DNA from: JACMRI01 sp043778625
Lineage (GTDB): Bacteria; Bacteroidota; Bacteroidia; UBA4408
DNA: 64,000 nt
NCBI GenBank assembly: GCA_043778625.1
Contig: JAYWFU010000001.1
Coordinates: 1-64,000 of the forward strand
Direction: 5' to 3'
The translations under genes and the position numbers were made by a program. Numbering within the stretch: position 1 is the first letter of the stretch; each line of letters starts with the position of its first letter. Shown here one piece after another: positions 18,834 through 27,262 of the stretch. Under the pieces are notes generated by a model. That model saw nothing but the letters and a program-made list of their open reading frames with translations, was not told the origin of the DNA and made no database searches.

Positions 18834-19640
18834 ATGAGCACTATTTTTAATACAATATCTAATCTAATTATTGGAGGAGTAATCACTCTAACAATACTAA
18901 GTTGTGGCTCAAAAAACAATACTCAAAAAGAGGAGCAATTAACAGCCAACACAACTAACCAAGCACAGTTGCCTGATTCGTTATTAAACTCAGATAGTAC
19001 TAACGTAGAATTAAGTAAGGTGGCTACAATGCCTAATTCTGTTATACTTACAGGGCTAGCAGCGCATCGATTAATAACTATTTACAAAGCTAATAGTAAC
19101 AACACTAGTAATAATCAAAACCGTTTTAGTTCGTTAAAATATTCGGCAGATGCAGATGTGTCAAGTTATGATGCAGCAACACCGTATTTGCCAGGCATAG
19201 ATGTATTGTATGGTTACAATTTGCTTAATGTTGCGCATTACGACTTAGGTACACAACAGCTCAATTATTTGTTTAAGCGCTCAGTATTAATTAAAACCCT
19301 TTACTATCCGTCCTATAATCAAGATTCGTTGTTTAACAAACCAATTAATCGCAATTATTATTTAGTATCAGTGTATGATTACGACACCAATAACGACAAC
19401 GTAATTAACAATAAAGATTTGCGCCATTTTTATTATTTTAACCAAACCAACACGCTTAAAATACAGTTAATTCCAGCACAGTATTCGGTAATAAAGTCGG
19501 AGTACGACCCACAAAACGATGCCATGTATGTGTTTGCACAACTTGACCAAAACAAAAACGGAAAGCGTGAGGTTAATGAACCCACACACATCTTTTGGAT
19601 TAATTTAAAAAATCCTACGTTGGCAAAACGTATGTATTAA
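18834..19640 (+). CDS. Putative lipoprotein of unknown function
   Basis: A 268-residue protein from ATG 18834. A TTG 18 bp upstream is also open but gives no better signal. The N-terminus has a hydrophobic stretch and a lipobox LTILSCGS, so it should be lipidated and held at the outer membrane. The mature part has a Ser/Thr/Asn-rich linker, then YDYDTNNDNVINNKDLRHF and DQNKNGKREVNEPTHI. Both resemble EF-hand-like or dockerin-like Asp/Asn loops (DxNxDGxxxxxD) and may bind calcium. I do not recognise a named family. It follows dusB by 18 bp. Confidence 0.75.
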   Translation: MSTIFNTISNLIIGGVITLTILSCGSKNNTQKEEQLTANTTNQAQLPDSLLNSDSTNVELSKVATMPNSVILTGLAAHRLITIYKANSNNTSNNQNRFSSLKYSADADVSSYDAATPYLPGIDVLYGYNLLNVAHYDLGTQQLNYLFKRSVLIKTLYYPSYNQDSLFNKPINRNYYLVSVYDYDTNNDNVINNKDLRHFYYFNQTNTLKIQLIPAQYSVIKSEYDPQNDAMYVFAQLDQNKNGKREVNEPTHIFWINLKNPTLAKRMY

Positions 19641-19662
19641 CCCACTTAAATAATTAAACCCC

Positions 19663-21006
19663 ATGCAAAAAAAAGTAACCATAATAGGTGCAGGGCTTGT
19701 AGGTAGCCTAGCCGCCATATATTTAGCCAAACGTGGCTACGAAATTAATGTGTATGAGCGTAGGCAAGATGCCCGCAAAACCGATATATACGCAGGACGT
19801 TCCATTAATCTAGCCTTGAGCGATAGAGGGTGGTTAGCGTTAGAAAAAACAGGAATATCCGACGCTATTAAGCAAATAGCTATACCTATGTATGGCCGTC
19901 AGTTGCACTACGTGGATAGTACACAGGCGTTTTATAATTATGGCAAAGCTAACGAGGCCATATACTCCGTAAGCCGCGGTGCGCTTAATATGCGCTTGCT
20001 AAGCCTTGCCGACGAATTTAGCAATGTAACCCTACACTTTGAACACAAGTGCAACAGCGTTGATTTGGCCGCAGGCACAGCACTCATAAGCCACGACGGT
20101 AACGACACCTTAGCCCACGCCGACTTGCTATTGTGTACCGATGGCGCCTATAGCACGGGGCGTATGGGTATGCAGTTAGGCATTGAACAATTTAACTACC
20201 AACAATTTTATATTGATTGTGGTTACAAAGAACTTACCATACCAGCAGGCGCTAACAACAGTTATTTAATAGCCAAGGAAGCCCTACATATATGGCCGCG
20301 TGGCAAGTATATGATGATAGCCCTGCCCAACTTAGACGGTAGCTTTACCTGCACTTTGTTTTTTCCGTTTAAAGGTTCGCCATCGTTTGGTAGCTTGCAA
20401 ACACGTAACCAAGTAGCCGAGTTTTTTAACGCTGAATTTGCCGATGCCGTAGCATTGATGCCTGAGTTGGTAGATGAATACATGCGCAACAATACCTCGC
20501 CGCTAGTTACTGTTAAATGTTCGCCCTGGATAGCAGGTAACAAGTTAGCATTAATGGGAGATGCAGCCCATGCCATAGTGCCGTTTTTTGGGCAGGGTAT
20601 GAACTGTGGTTTTGAAGACGTGCGCGTGTTTGATGCCCTAATTGATAAGCATAACGAAAACTTTGCAGAAGTATTAAACGAGTACCAAGCCTTACGCAAG
20701 CCCGATGGCGACGCCATTGCCGACTTAGCCATTAATAATTTTGTGGAGATGCGGGATTTAGTAGCCACTCCAAAATTTCAACTCCAAAAAAAGATTGAAG
20801 CCAATATTAATCTCCAACACCCTCATAAATGGGTGCCCGCCTACTCGTTAGTTACCTTTAGCCCGCAAGTACGCTACAGCGAGGCATTGCAACGTGGGCA
20901 AAACCAACAACGTGTAATGGATATTATTATGCAAAGCCCCACTATTGAAGCGGACTGGGATAGCGATGAAGTGGTAGCTAAAGCAATTGGGTTGTTGGGT
21001 AATTAA
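19663..21006 (+). CDS. kmo: Kynurenine 3-monooxygenase
   Basis: A 447-residue FAD-dependent aromatic hydroxylase. The dinucleotide fold GAGLVG is at residues 9-14, ERR follows the second strand, and the second FAD motif with GDAAHAIVPFFGQGMNCGFE is at about 298-317, the KMO hallmark. It converts kynurenine to 3-hydroxykynurenine using NADPH, on the route from tryptophan to quinolinate and NAD. Eukaryotic KMO has a C-terminal membrane anchor; here the end is soluble, as in bacterial enzymes. No kynureninase or 3-HAO gene is adjacent. Confidence 0.92.
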   Translation: MQKKVTIIGAGLVGSLAAIYLAKRGYEINVYERRQDARKTDIYAGRSINLALSDRGWLALEKTGISDAIKQIAIPMYGRQLHYVDSTQAFYNYGKANEAIYSVSRGALNMRLLSLADEFSNVTLHFEHKCNSVDLAAGTALISHDGNDTLAHADLLLCTDGAYSTGRMGMQLGIEQFNYQQFYIDCGYKELTIPAGANNSYLIAKEALHIWPRGKYMMIALPNLDGSFTCTLFFPFKGSPSFGSLQTRNQVAEFFNAEFADAVALMPELVDEYMRNNTSPLVTVKCSPWIAGNKLALMGDAAHAIVPFFGQGMNCGFEDVRVFDALIDKHNENFAEVLNEYQALRKPDGDAIADLAINNFVEMRDLVATPKFQLQKKIEANINLQHPHKWVPAYSLVTFSPQVRYSEALQRGQNQQRVMDIIMQSPTIEADWDSDEVVAKAIGLLGN

Positions 21007-21026
21007 CAACAAATACTTAAAATGCG

Positions 21027-21145
21027 CAATGTGTTTTATAACTATTTATTTTGTTGAGTTAGTGAATTGGCGCGGCATAAAACAATTGTTATAGTGTTAA
21101 ATTAAAAAAAGTGTAGTTGCGTATATAAACACGTTAGTGGCAAGG
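21027..21145 (+). repeat. Weak hairpin upstream of the cassette-like block
   Basis: The stretch near 21028 (AATGTGTTTTATA) can pair imperfectly with TATATAAACACGTT at about 21122-21135, and the right arm continues GTTAGTGGCAAGG. GTTAG is reminiscent of the integron attC right core (GTTRRRY). The match is weak and the left core is not conserved, so this may be chance. Confidence 0.25.
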
Positions 21146-21237
21146 CTAAGAGCGACTGAATAACTAATCATAATTAACACACTACAAAATTAATTTAGTA
21201 TTAACATAGTTTTAAATTAATTATTTACCTTTACAAA

Positions 21238-21720
21238 ATGAAATCAATAGATTTAGGACATATTGTAACTCACTTTATAAATCAAAAGGGAGATACCATT
21301 TCACATAAAAAATTGCATAAATTAATCTATTATGTTGAAGCATGGAACCTTGTACATTTAAATGTTCCTATTGTTGATGAAAATTTTGAAGCATGGGTTC
21401 ATGGTCCAGTAGTTCCACAATTATACCACGAACTTAAAGAATTTGGTTTTAATGATTTAAAAGTTGTTAATGATGAATTTGATACAGTTGATGAAGAAAT
21501 TGAAGCTATTATAAAGAATAATAATTTAACTAATGACCAACTAGACCTTATTTATTCAGTACTTAATAAATATGGTAGACTAACTTCATTAGAACTTGAA
21601 TTATTAACTCACAGTGAAGCCCCATGGATAGAAGCAAGAGATGGATTTGCACCACACCAACCTTGCAATAATATTATTACAAAAGAAAGAATGAAAGAGT
21701 TCTACTCTTCTTTGAATTAA
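21238..21720 (+). CDS. Panacea (DUF4065, SocA-like) domain protein, likely antitoxin
   Basis: A 160-residue protein that is almost entirely one Panacea/DUF4065 domain. The family pattern is clear: KKLHKLIYYVEAWNLVH, FEAWVHGPVVPQLYHEL, LTSLELELLTHSEAPWIEAR and a final ITKERMKEFY. Panacea proteins are known as versatile antitoxins that neutralise unrelated toxins encoded beside them. The next gene begins after 2 bp and is the presumed toxin. Both genes are clearly more A+T-rich than the flanking housekeeping genes. Antitoxin function is inferred from family and gene pairing. Confidence 0.85.
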   Translation: MKSIDLGHIVTHFINQKGDTISHKKLHKLIYYVEAWNLVHLNVPIVDENFEAWVHGPVVPQLYHELKEFGFNDLKVVNDEFDTVDEEIEAIIKNNNLTNDQLDLIYSVLNKYGRLTSLELELLTHSEAPWIEARDGFAPHQPCNNIITKERMKEFYSSLN

Positions 21721-21722
21721 TT

Positions 21723-22238
21723 ATGGCTAAAAACGAACAAAGGCGCAATTTCAACATTGCAGACCCCTTAATTCAATTAGATAAAATATTAAACCAACAA
21801 ACAAAATACAAGTTAGGAGAAAAAGGTTATTCTTTTTATGATATAAAAAATTTAAAACCAGTTTTTGCCTTTGACTATTTATCTCTTTCAGGTTCTGAAT
21901 TATGTTTTAATTCAAACGATTTAGATGCAAAAGATTACATAGGTTTACTAGAAGGGTTAAAAAAAATATCTTCAATTAGTTATAATGATTTGAAAGTAAC
22001 CCCTAATTATAGGTTTCATTCTATTGACTTTAGTGATAAACGTGTTTCAATTTCTAGAAAAGATTTCAAGCAAATTCTTACTTTTAAAGAGGAATTATTA
22101 AAAGACGAGGAATTGCCAAATCTATATCAATTTGATTTGCAGTATGTACAAGAAGCAAGGGCTTGTGGATTTCTATATAAAGGTGTGTTTTACCTTATTT
22201 GGTATGACAGATACCATAAAATTTATCCACGAGATTAA
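21723..22238 (+). CDS. Unknown partner of the Panacea protein, presumed toxin
   Basis: A 171-residue soluble protein with no signal peptide or membrane segment. After a polar N-terminus it has a strand PVFAFDYLSL near residue 43 and ends with the aromatic run GFLYKGVFYLIWYDRYHKIY. I recognise no nuclease, RelA/SpoT-like or kinase motif. It starts 2 bp after the Panacea stop, the layout of known Panacea toxin-antitoxin pairs. The first hairpin repeat begins within 15 bp of its stop. Function is not known; the toxin role rests only on position. Confidence 0.6.
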   Translation: MAKNEQRRNFNIADPLIQLDKILNQQTKYKLGEKGYSFYDIKNLKPVFAFDYLSLSGSELCFNSNDLDAKDYIGLLEGLKKISSISYNDLKVTPNYRFHSIDFSDKRVSISRKDFKQILTFKEELLKDEELPNLYQFDLQYVQEARACGFLYKGVFYLIWYDRYHKIYPRD

Positions 22239-22251
22239 ACAAGCCCAGCCA

Positions 22252-22380
22252 CCAACAAGGATTTTGCGTAATAGGGGCAGAAGTGCTGAATTGAGCATTT
22301 GTACTTCTAATTAGCTTTACTGCTAAATTGAGCATTGTGCTTCTTAATCCCCTACTACGCCAAGCCCCAAATCGTTGGCA
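22252..22380 (+). repeat. attC-like hairpin repeat 1
   Basis: The ends CCAAC (22252-22256) and GTTGG (22374-22378) are complementary. Inside, 22266-22283 (GCGTAATAGGGGCAGAAG) pairs with 22340-22360 with few gaps. The apical part holds a direct repeat of about 28 bp (22285-22312 and 22321-22348, both with AATTGAGCATT). Complementary AAC/GTT ends around an imperfect palindrome just after a gene is the layout of integron attC sites, although the outer bases depart from RYYYAAC/GTTRRRY. Confidence 0.6.
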
Positions 22381-22526
22381 GTAATTGTAAACAGACACAT
22401 TATATGAAACCCTTGACATATTTTTTTCTATACACATTTTTAATAATTTCCTGTGAATAGATAAATAATAATAACAATTTAACATCAACTCATTCGACAA
22501 CAGTGGAATTTATAAGCAGAAACACT

Positions 22527-23060
22527 ATGGATAAACAAGAATTTTGGAAGATTATTAATTATTCGTTTGACAAATCAAATCAAGATAAATCTTCACAGGA
22601 AAAAATAATAGTTGAAAAATTAGTATCATACACAGCAGACCAAATTGTTGAATTTGAACTTATTTTTAGACAACTCGTAATCGATGCAGATGACTTTAAA
22701 GTAATGGGTGCTCAAAAAATAATTGAAGGTTGGGTAACTGATGACCCTTACTTATATTTTAGATGTTGGCTCATTGGACAAGGAGAAAAAACATTTACAA
22801 AAACCTTGAAAAGCCCTGATTATCTTGCCAACATAGTTGATAAACAAACAAATATTGATTTTGAAGACTTGATGTATGCTGCTACAAAAGCATTTGAACA
22901 AAAAACAGAAAAAAAAGTAGAAGACGAAAGTTTTCCACGAGAAGTTGCTATAAAAAAAGGACTTGACTATGATTTCGGAGCTCCACCAACTAAAGGAGCT
23001 GACTGGACTGAAGAACAATTACCCAAACTTTATCCGAAATTATGGGCAAAATTTCACTAA
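22527..23060 (+). CDS. DUF4240 domain protein
   Basis: A 177-residue protein from ATG 22527; a GTG at 22503 is open but adds only MEFISRNT before it. It opens MDKQEFWKIINYSFDKS, the DUF4240 start (FW.LI), and has ADDFKVMGAQKIIEGWVTDD followed by PYLYFRCWLIGQG, the family core. The tail is Pro/Trp-rich (WTEEQLPKLYPKLW). DUF4240 proteins are cytosolic and of unknown role, often found near mobile or defence genes. It is flanked on both sides by related hairpin repeats, so it looks like one movable unit. Confidence 0.82.
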   Translation: MDKQEFWKIINYSFDKSNQDKSSQEKIIVEKLVSYTADQIVEFELIFRQLVIDADDFKVMGAQKIIEGWVTDDPYLYFRCWLIGQGEKTFTKTLKSPDYLANIVDKQTNIDFEDLMYAATKAFEQKTEKKVEDESFPREVAIKKGLDYDFGAPPTKGADWTEEQLPKLYPKLWAKFH

Positions 23061-23070
23061 CAAAAAACAA

Positions 23071-23136
23071 CTACCTCCAACATAGGTTTGGCAAAAAAGG
23101 GGCAGAGATACTAAATTGAGCATTTATGCTTCGTGT
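23071..23136 (+). repeat. attC-like repeat 2, partial
   Basis: This stretch aligns with the left half of the repeat at 22245-22305: CCTCCAACATAGGTTTGGC followed by GGGGCAGA and TAAATTGAGCATTTATGCTTC. It begins 10 bp after the DUF4240 stop, mirroring repeat 1 after the preceding gene. The right half with the GTT end is missing or diverged. Confidence 0.6.
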
Positions 23137-23253
23137 CAAATATAGTATTGTTAATGTTTTTTTTAGTCTATCCTTTAGTTAGAGGTGTTTCAAAAGTATA
23201 ATACTTTACTATTTGTAAAGCATTAAGCGATAAAAATTTAAGATAAATAGTTA

Positions 23254-24273
23254 ATGGAAAATTTTGATGAATATATAAGACAGGGCGAGCCAAGCAAATC
23301 AGAAAAAGCAAAAGTTTGGAAAACGGCAATAGGTTTGCAACAAGTGGATGGTTTAACTCCGTCTGAATATCTTATTAAAACCGCCAAACAAAATATTGAG
23401 GGTGATATTACCATTGAAGAGGTAAAACAACGAATAGACAGTTACTATAACGAGCATCCTAATAAAACAGACGAAAACCGTACCGAGGAAGCCGACAAGG
23501 TTTCGGCACGTATTGCCGAAATTTTGAGCGAACAATCGTTTACTTTTTCTCCAGTCGAATACCTTTCTATTCATCGCCGATTGTTTCAAGATATTTACAA
23601 ATTTGCGGGTAAAATACGCGATTATAACATTACTAAACCCGAATGGATTCTTAATGGTGAAACCGTTTTGTATGGAAATGCCGAAAGTTTAAAATCTACG
23701 TTAGAATACGATTTTGAACAAGAAAAAAAATTTAATTATAACCAACTAAGTCAGCAAGAAACGATAGATCATCTCGTTTATTTTATCTCGTACCTGTGGC
23801 AAATTCACGTTTTTGGTGAGGGAAATACTAGAACAATAGCCATTTTTTTAATAAAATACTTGCGTACTTTTAGGTTTAAAGTAAGTAATGAACTATTTGA
23901 GCAACATTCGTGGTATTTTCGCAATGCTTTGGTAAGAGCTAATTATAAAAATCATGCGGCTAATATTTACGCCACTAACAAATACTTACTTCGTTTTTTT
24001 GGAAACTTGTTGCTTGGAGAACATCACGCATTAATAAATCGTGAACTGCACATCAACTTTAATGACACTGTAAATCAAGTTTTTGACACTGTAAATGACA
24101 CTGTATTTAATTTAATAAAGCAGAATAATAAAATTAAAGCTACCAAAATAAGTAGCCAATTAAATATAAGCCTAAGTAGCGTAAAACGGAAAATAAAGGA
24201 ACTTAAAGAGCATGGTAAATTAGAACGAATAGGTAGCGATAAAACAGGGCACTGGAAAATAACTGAAAAATAG
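23254..24273 (+). CDS. Fic-family protein with C-terminal winged helix
   Basis: A 339-residue Fic protein. The core motif is HVFGEGNTRT at residues 185-194, a variant of HPFxxGNGRxxR in which Pro becomes Val and the second Gly becomes Thr; the catalytic His185 is kept. The upstream flap region carries KIRDYNITKPEW. The C-terminal 80 residues form a winged-helix domain (LNISLSSVKRKIKELKEHGK). Fic enzymes usually transfer AMP to hydroxyl side chains. This GNTR subgroup with a DNA-binding tail is common in Bacteroidota, and its target is unknown. It follows attC-like repeat 2 but has no repeat after it. Confidence 0.9.
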   Translation: MENFDEYIRQGEPSKSEKAKVWKTAIGLQQVDGLTPSEYLIKTAKQNIEGDITIEEVKQRIDSYYNEHPNKTDENRTEEADKVSARIAEILSEQSFTFSPVEYLSIHRRLFQDIYKFAGKIRDYNITKPEWILNGETVLYGNAESLKSTLEYDFEQEKKFNYNQLSQQETIDHLVYFISYLWQIHVFGEGNTRTIAIFLIKYLRTFRFKVSNELFEQHSWYFRNALVRANYKNHAANIYATNKYLLRFFGNLLLGEHHALINRELHINFNDTVNQVFDTVNDTVFNLIKQNNKIKATKISSQLNISLSSVKRKIKELKEHGKLERIGSDKTGHWKITEK

Positions 24274-24400
24274 GTAATAACCATATCAACATCTCCTGTT
24301 TTCACCCCCAACAAAACACATAAATTATAAAACTTGCCAGTTGCAATTATTATTTTCATATTTTAGGCATTTATATAACAACATTAATTTTATATACATC

Positions 24401-25675
24401 ATGCAAAACTTTACAGGAATTTTAGGCATAGTACTTATACTAGGCGTAGCGTATTTATTATCTAACAACAAAAAAGCCATTGATTACAGGTTAGTGTTTA
24501 GTGGTATTGGGTTACAAATAGTGTTGGGTTTGTTAATATTAAAAGTTGCACCAGTAACTCGTTTTTTTGGTTTCCTTGGGCATTGTATGGATAAGGTAGG
24601 GCAACTAGCCAAAGAGGGAGCTAACTTTGTGTACGGCGGTATATCTATGACGGGCTACACGGGCGCACCGCAAGATTTTAGAGCGCCCTCGTCGTTTGTA
24701 TTTGCCTTTAACATACCTGCCACTATTATTTTGGTGTGTGTTATTGTAGCCGTGTTTTACCACATAGGATTAATGCAACGCCTAATAGCAGTAATAGCTA
24801 AGGTTATGAATAAGGTTATGCGTGTGAGTGGCGCAGAGGCATTAAGCAACGTAGCCAGTGCATTTGTAGGGCAAGTAGAGGCACAAGTAATGATACGCCC
24901 TTACATAGCCACTATGACTAATAGCGAGCTACTGGCCAGCATGTCAGGCAGTATGGCGTGTATTGCAGGCAGTATTTTAATAGTGTATGTAAGCATGGGC
25001 GTGTCAGCAGCATACTTGCTTACGGCTAGTTTAATGGCTGCTCCTGCGGCATTGGTAATATCAAAAATTGTGTACCCCGAAACGGAAGAAAGTCAAACCA
25101 AAGGCGATATTAAATTGGAGGTTAAAAGCCCTTACACCAACATCATCGACGCTATATCGCACGGTGCTAGCGATGGTATGAAAATAGCTGTAAACGTAAT
25201 AGCCATGCTAATTGGGTTTATTGCGCTTATTGCATTAATTAATTTTATTCTTGGTTTAGTTTATCCAGGCTTTAGTTTAGATGTTATGTTGGGCTGGATA
25301 TTTTATCCGTTTGCATGGTGCATGGGCGTGCCACAGCAAGATGTGGTAGAAGTAGCTACACTAATGGGTAAGAAATTAAGTATTAATGAATTTGTGGCCT
25401 ATAGCGATTTAATAAAAATTAATGCCTCAGCTACGCCACTTACCAGCAAAGCCAACATGATAGCAGCATTTGCACTATGTGGTTTTGCTAATTTTAGTAG
25501 TGTAGGTATGCAAATTGGGGGTATTAGTGAGCTTGCACCAAGCCGCCGTGCCGATTTAGCCAAACTAGGTTTCAAAGCCTTAATATGTGGTACATTGGCC
25601 TCGTATTTGTCAGCTACTATTGCAGGCTTATTATTTGATGTAGTACCAGTTATTGACCCTAGCACTTGGTTTTAA
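24401..25675 (+). CDS. Concentrative nucleoside transporter, NupC family
   Basis: A 424-residue inner-membrane symporter from ATG 24401; upstream codons in the same frame have no role in the family. The N-terminal helix ILGIVLILGVAYLLSNNKKA is followed by GFLGHCMDKVGQ and the loop SFVFAFNIPATI. The two re-entrant hairpins contain GQVEAQVMIRPYI and SDLIKINASATPLTSKAN. It imports nucleosides with Na+ or H+. A hairpin terminator follows. Confidence 0.93.
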   Translation: MQNFTGILGIVLILGVAYLLSNNKKAIDYRLVFSGIGLQIVLGLLILKVAPVTRFFGFLGHCMDKVGQLAKEGANFVYGGISMTGYTGAPQDFRAPSSFVFAFNIPATIILVCVIVAVFYHIGLMQRLIAVIAKVMNKVMRVSGAEALSNVASAFVGQVEAQVMIRPYIATMTNSELLASMSGSMACIAGSILIVYVSMGVSAAYLLTASLMAAPAALVISKIVYPETEESQTKGDIKLEVKSPYTNIIDAISHGASDGMKIAVNVIAMLIGFIALIALINFILGLVYPGFSLDVMLGWIFYPFAWCMGVPQQDVVEVATLMGKKLSINEFVAYSDLIKINASATPLTSKANMIAAFALCGFANFSSVGMQIGGISELAPSRRADLAKLGFKALICGTLASYLSATIAGLLFDVVPVIDPSTWF

Positions 25676-25758
25676 CTAATAACGTTTACATTATTAACGT
25701 TGTTACATTTATCAATTTTTAAATTTAATAAACTATAAATTATTAGCTACATTTTATC

Positions 25759-25800
25759 ATTAACCCAATACCAAAACCAAAGGTATTGGGTTAATTATTT
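25759..25800 (+). terminator. Terminator after the nucleoside transporter
   Basis: Perfect 14-bp arms, ATTAACCCAATACC at 25759-25772 and its complement at 25782-25795, enclose a 9-base loop and are followed by TATTT. It ends the nupC-type transcript. Confidence 0.8.
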
Positions 25801-25832
25801 TAAGCTATTTTTGTTTTAAAATTATTTCACTA

Positions 25833-27254
25833 TTGCGCCATTTATTTTACTTTATTTTATTGTCAACTGTATTCCTTTCATGCCGAAAAGAAAAGTTATA
25901 CACCAGCACCGATGCTAAACTTACCTTTAGCACTGATACTGTACAGTTTGATACCGTGTTTACAACATTAGGTTCAGCTACCAAACAATTATTGGTATAT
26001 AATCCCTACAACAAAAAAATTAAAATAAGTAATATACACTTAGCTAACGCATCGGGCACACAGTTTAAACTCAATATTGACGGCAGCCCTGTAAGTACCG
26101 CTACTGACGTAGTGCTTAATGGGAAAGATAGTCTGTATATATTTGTGCAAGTAACCATTGATCCTAAAAATGTAAACAACCCATTTTTAGTACAAGACTC
26201 CATAGTGTTTGAAACCAACGGAAACACACAGGCCATAAAACTTGTGGCTTACGGGCAAGATGCGCATTATTACTATTGTACTACAAAATTTAGAGGCATA
26301 CCTAATCTTAACATCATAGGGCAAAACACTACATTAACCAATGATAAACCCCATGTAATTATTGGTGGATATTTAGCGGTAGATTCAGCATTTACACTTA
26401 CTATACAAGCGGGTACTAAGTTGCATTTTGGACCTAATGCAGGGTTGTGGGTTTCGCCTTTTGCAGCATTAAAAGTACAAGGTACTAATGCGCAGCCAGT
26501 AGTGTTTCAGGGTATTAGAACCGATGAGTACTATAAAGACCTAGCGGGACAGTGGGACAGAATTTGGATTAACGAAACGTATAGCAACGTTAATCACGAA
26601 ATAAATTACGCAGTAATAAAAAATGGCTTTATAGGCCTGCAAATAGAGCCATTGCAAACCTTAACAGGTAACAAAACAATAATTACCAATACCATTATAA
26701 ATAACTGCGGCGGTTGGGGTATGCTTAATAAAACAAGCACTATAGATGTTACCAATACCATAGTTGCTAACTGTGCTAAAAATGGGGTAGCGTGCATTAA
26801 TGGAGGCACATATAATTTTGTACAGTGTACTATGGCTAATTTTGCGCCAACGAATAAACCCCGCAAAGATGCCACTTTATTGCTTGATAATAGTGGCTTT
26901 GCACTTGATGCGTATTTTGCTAATTGCATTATTGATGGCGATATTGCCGATGAATTAACGGTAGCCAAAAACGATGGGGCGCAAACGCATAATTTTGTGT
27001 TTGAAAACTGCCTACTCAAAACCACTAAAACCATTACCAATAGCGCAAACTATATTAATGCCTTTACAGGCGATGCTAAATTTAAGGAAAAGTCTGTGGC
27101 TAAATTAAATTTGAAATTAAACGTAAGTTCAGCCGCAATAGGCAAAGCAAGCACTACATTAAGTAAAATAGCTATTGTAGTACCTACCTTGGATATTGAC
27201 GAAAATATGCGAGTAAACCCATCAGCAGTGGGAGCTTACGAATATCAACCGTAA
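25833..27254 (+). CDS. Lipoprotein with right-handed beta-helix repeats
   Basis: A 473-residue protein that must start at TTG 25833: no ATG precedes the signal peptide, which reads MRHLFYFILLSTVFLSCRKE with lipobox FLSC. The N-terminal part (about 30-140) resembles an Ig-like fold seen in choice-of-anchor proteins. From about 160 on, repeated hydrophobic turns with NTIINNCGGWG and NTIVANCAKNGV indicate a right-handed parallel beta-helix. The last 50 residues resemble the terminal cap seen with right-handed-helix domains (DIDENMRVNPSAVGAYEY). It is probably anchored to the outer membrane; substrate unknown. Confidence 0.82.
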   Translation: MRHLFYFILLSTVFLSCRKEKLYTSTDAKLTFSTDTVQFDTVFTTLGSATKQLLVYNPYNKKIKISNIHLANASGTQFKLNIDGSPVSTATDVVLNGKDSLYIFVQVTIDPKNVNNPFLVQDSIVFETNGNTQAIKLVAYGQDAHYYYCTTKFRGIPNLNIIGQNTTLTNDKPHVIIGGYLAVDSAFTLTIQAGTKLHFGPNAGLWVSPFAALKVQGTNAQPVVFQGIRTDEYYKDLAGQWDRIWINETYSNVNHEINYAVIKNGFIGLQIEPLQTLTGNKTIITNTIINNCGGWGMLNKTSTIDVTNTIVANCAKNGVACINGGTYNFVQCTMANFAPTNKPRKDATLLLDNSGFALDAYFANCIIDGDIADELTVAKNDGAQTHNFVFENCLLKTTKTITNSANYINAFTGDAKFKEKSVAKLNLKLNVSSAAIGKASTTLSKIAIVVPTLDIDENMRVNPSAVGAYEYQP

Positions 27255-27262
27255 CTAATACT

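Noticed and set aside
22195..22500. Minus-strand open frame of 101 codons after the Panacea pair
   Set aside because: It lies across the hairpin repeat, has no family features, and its opposite strand is explained by repeat 1.
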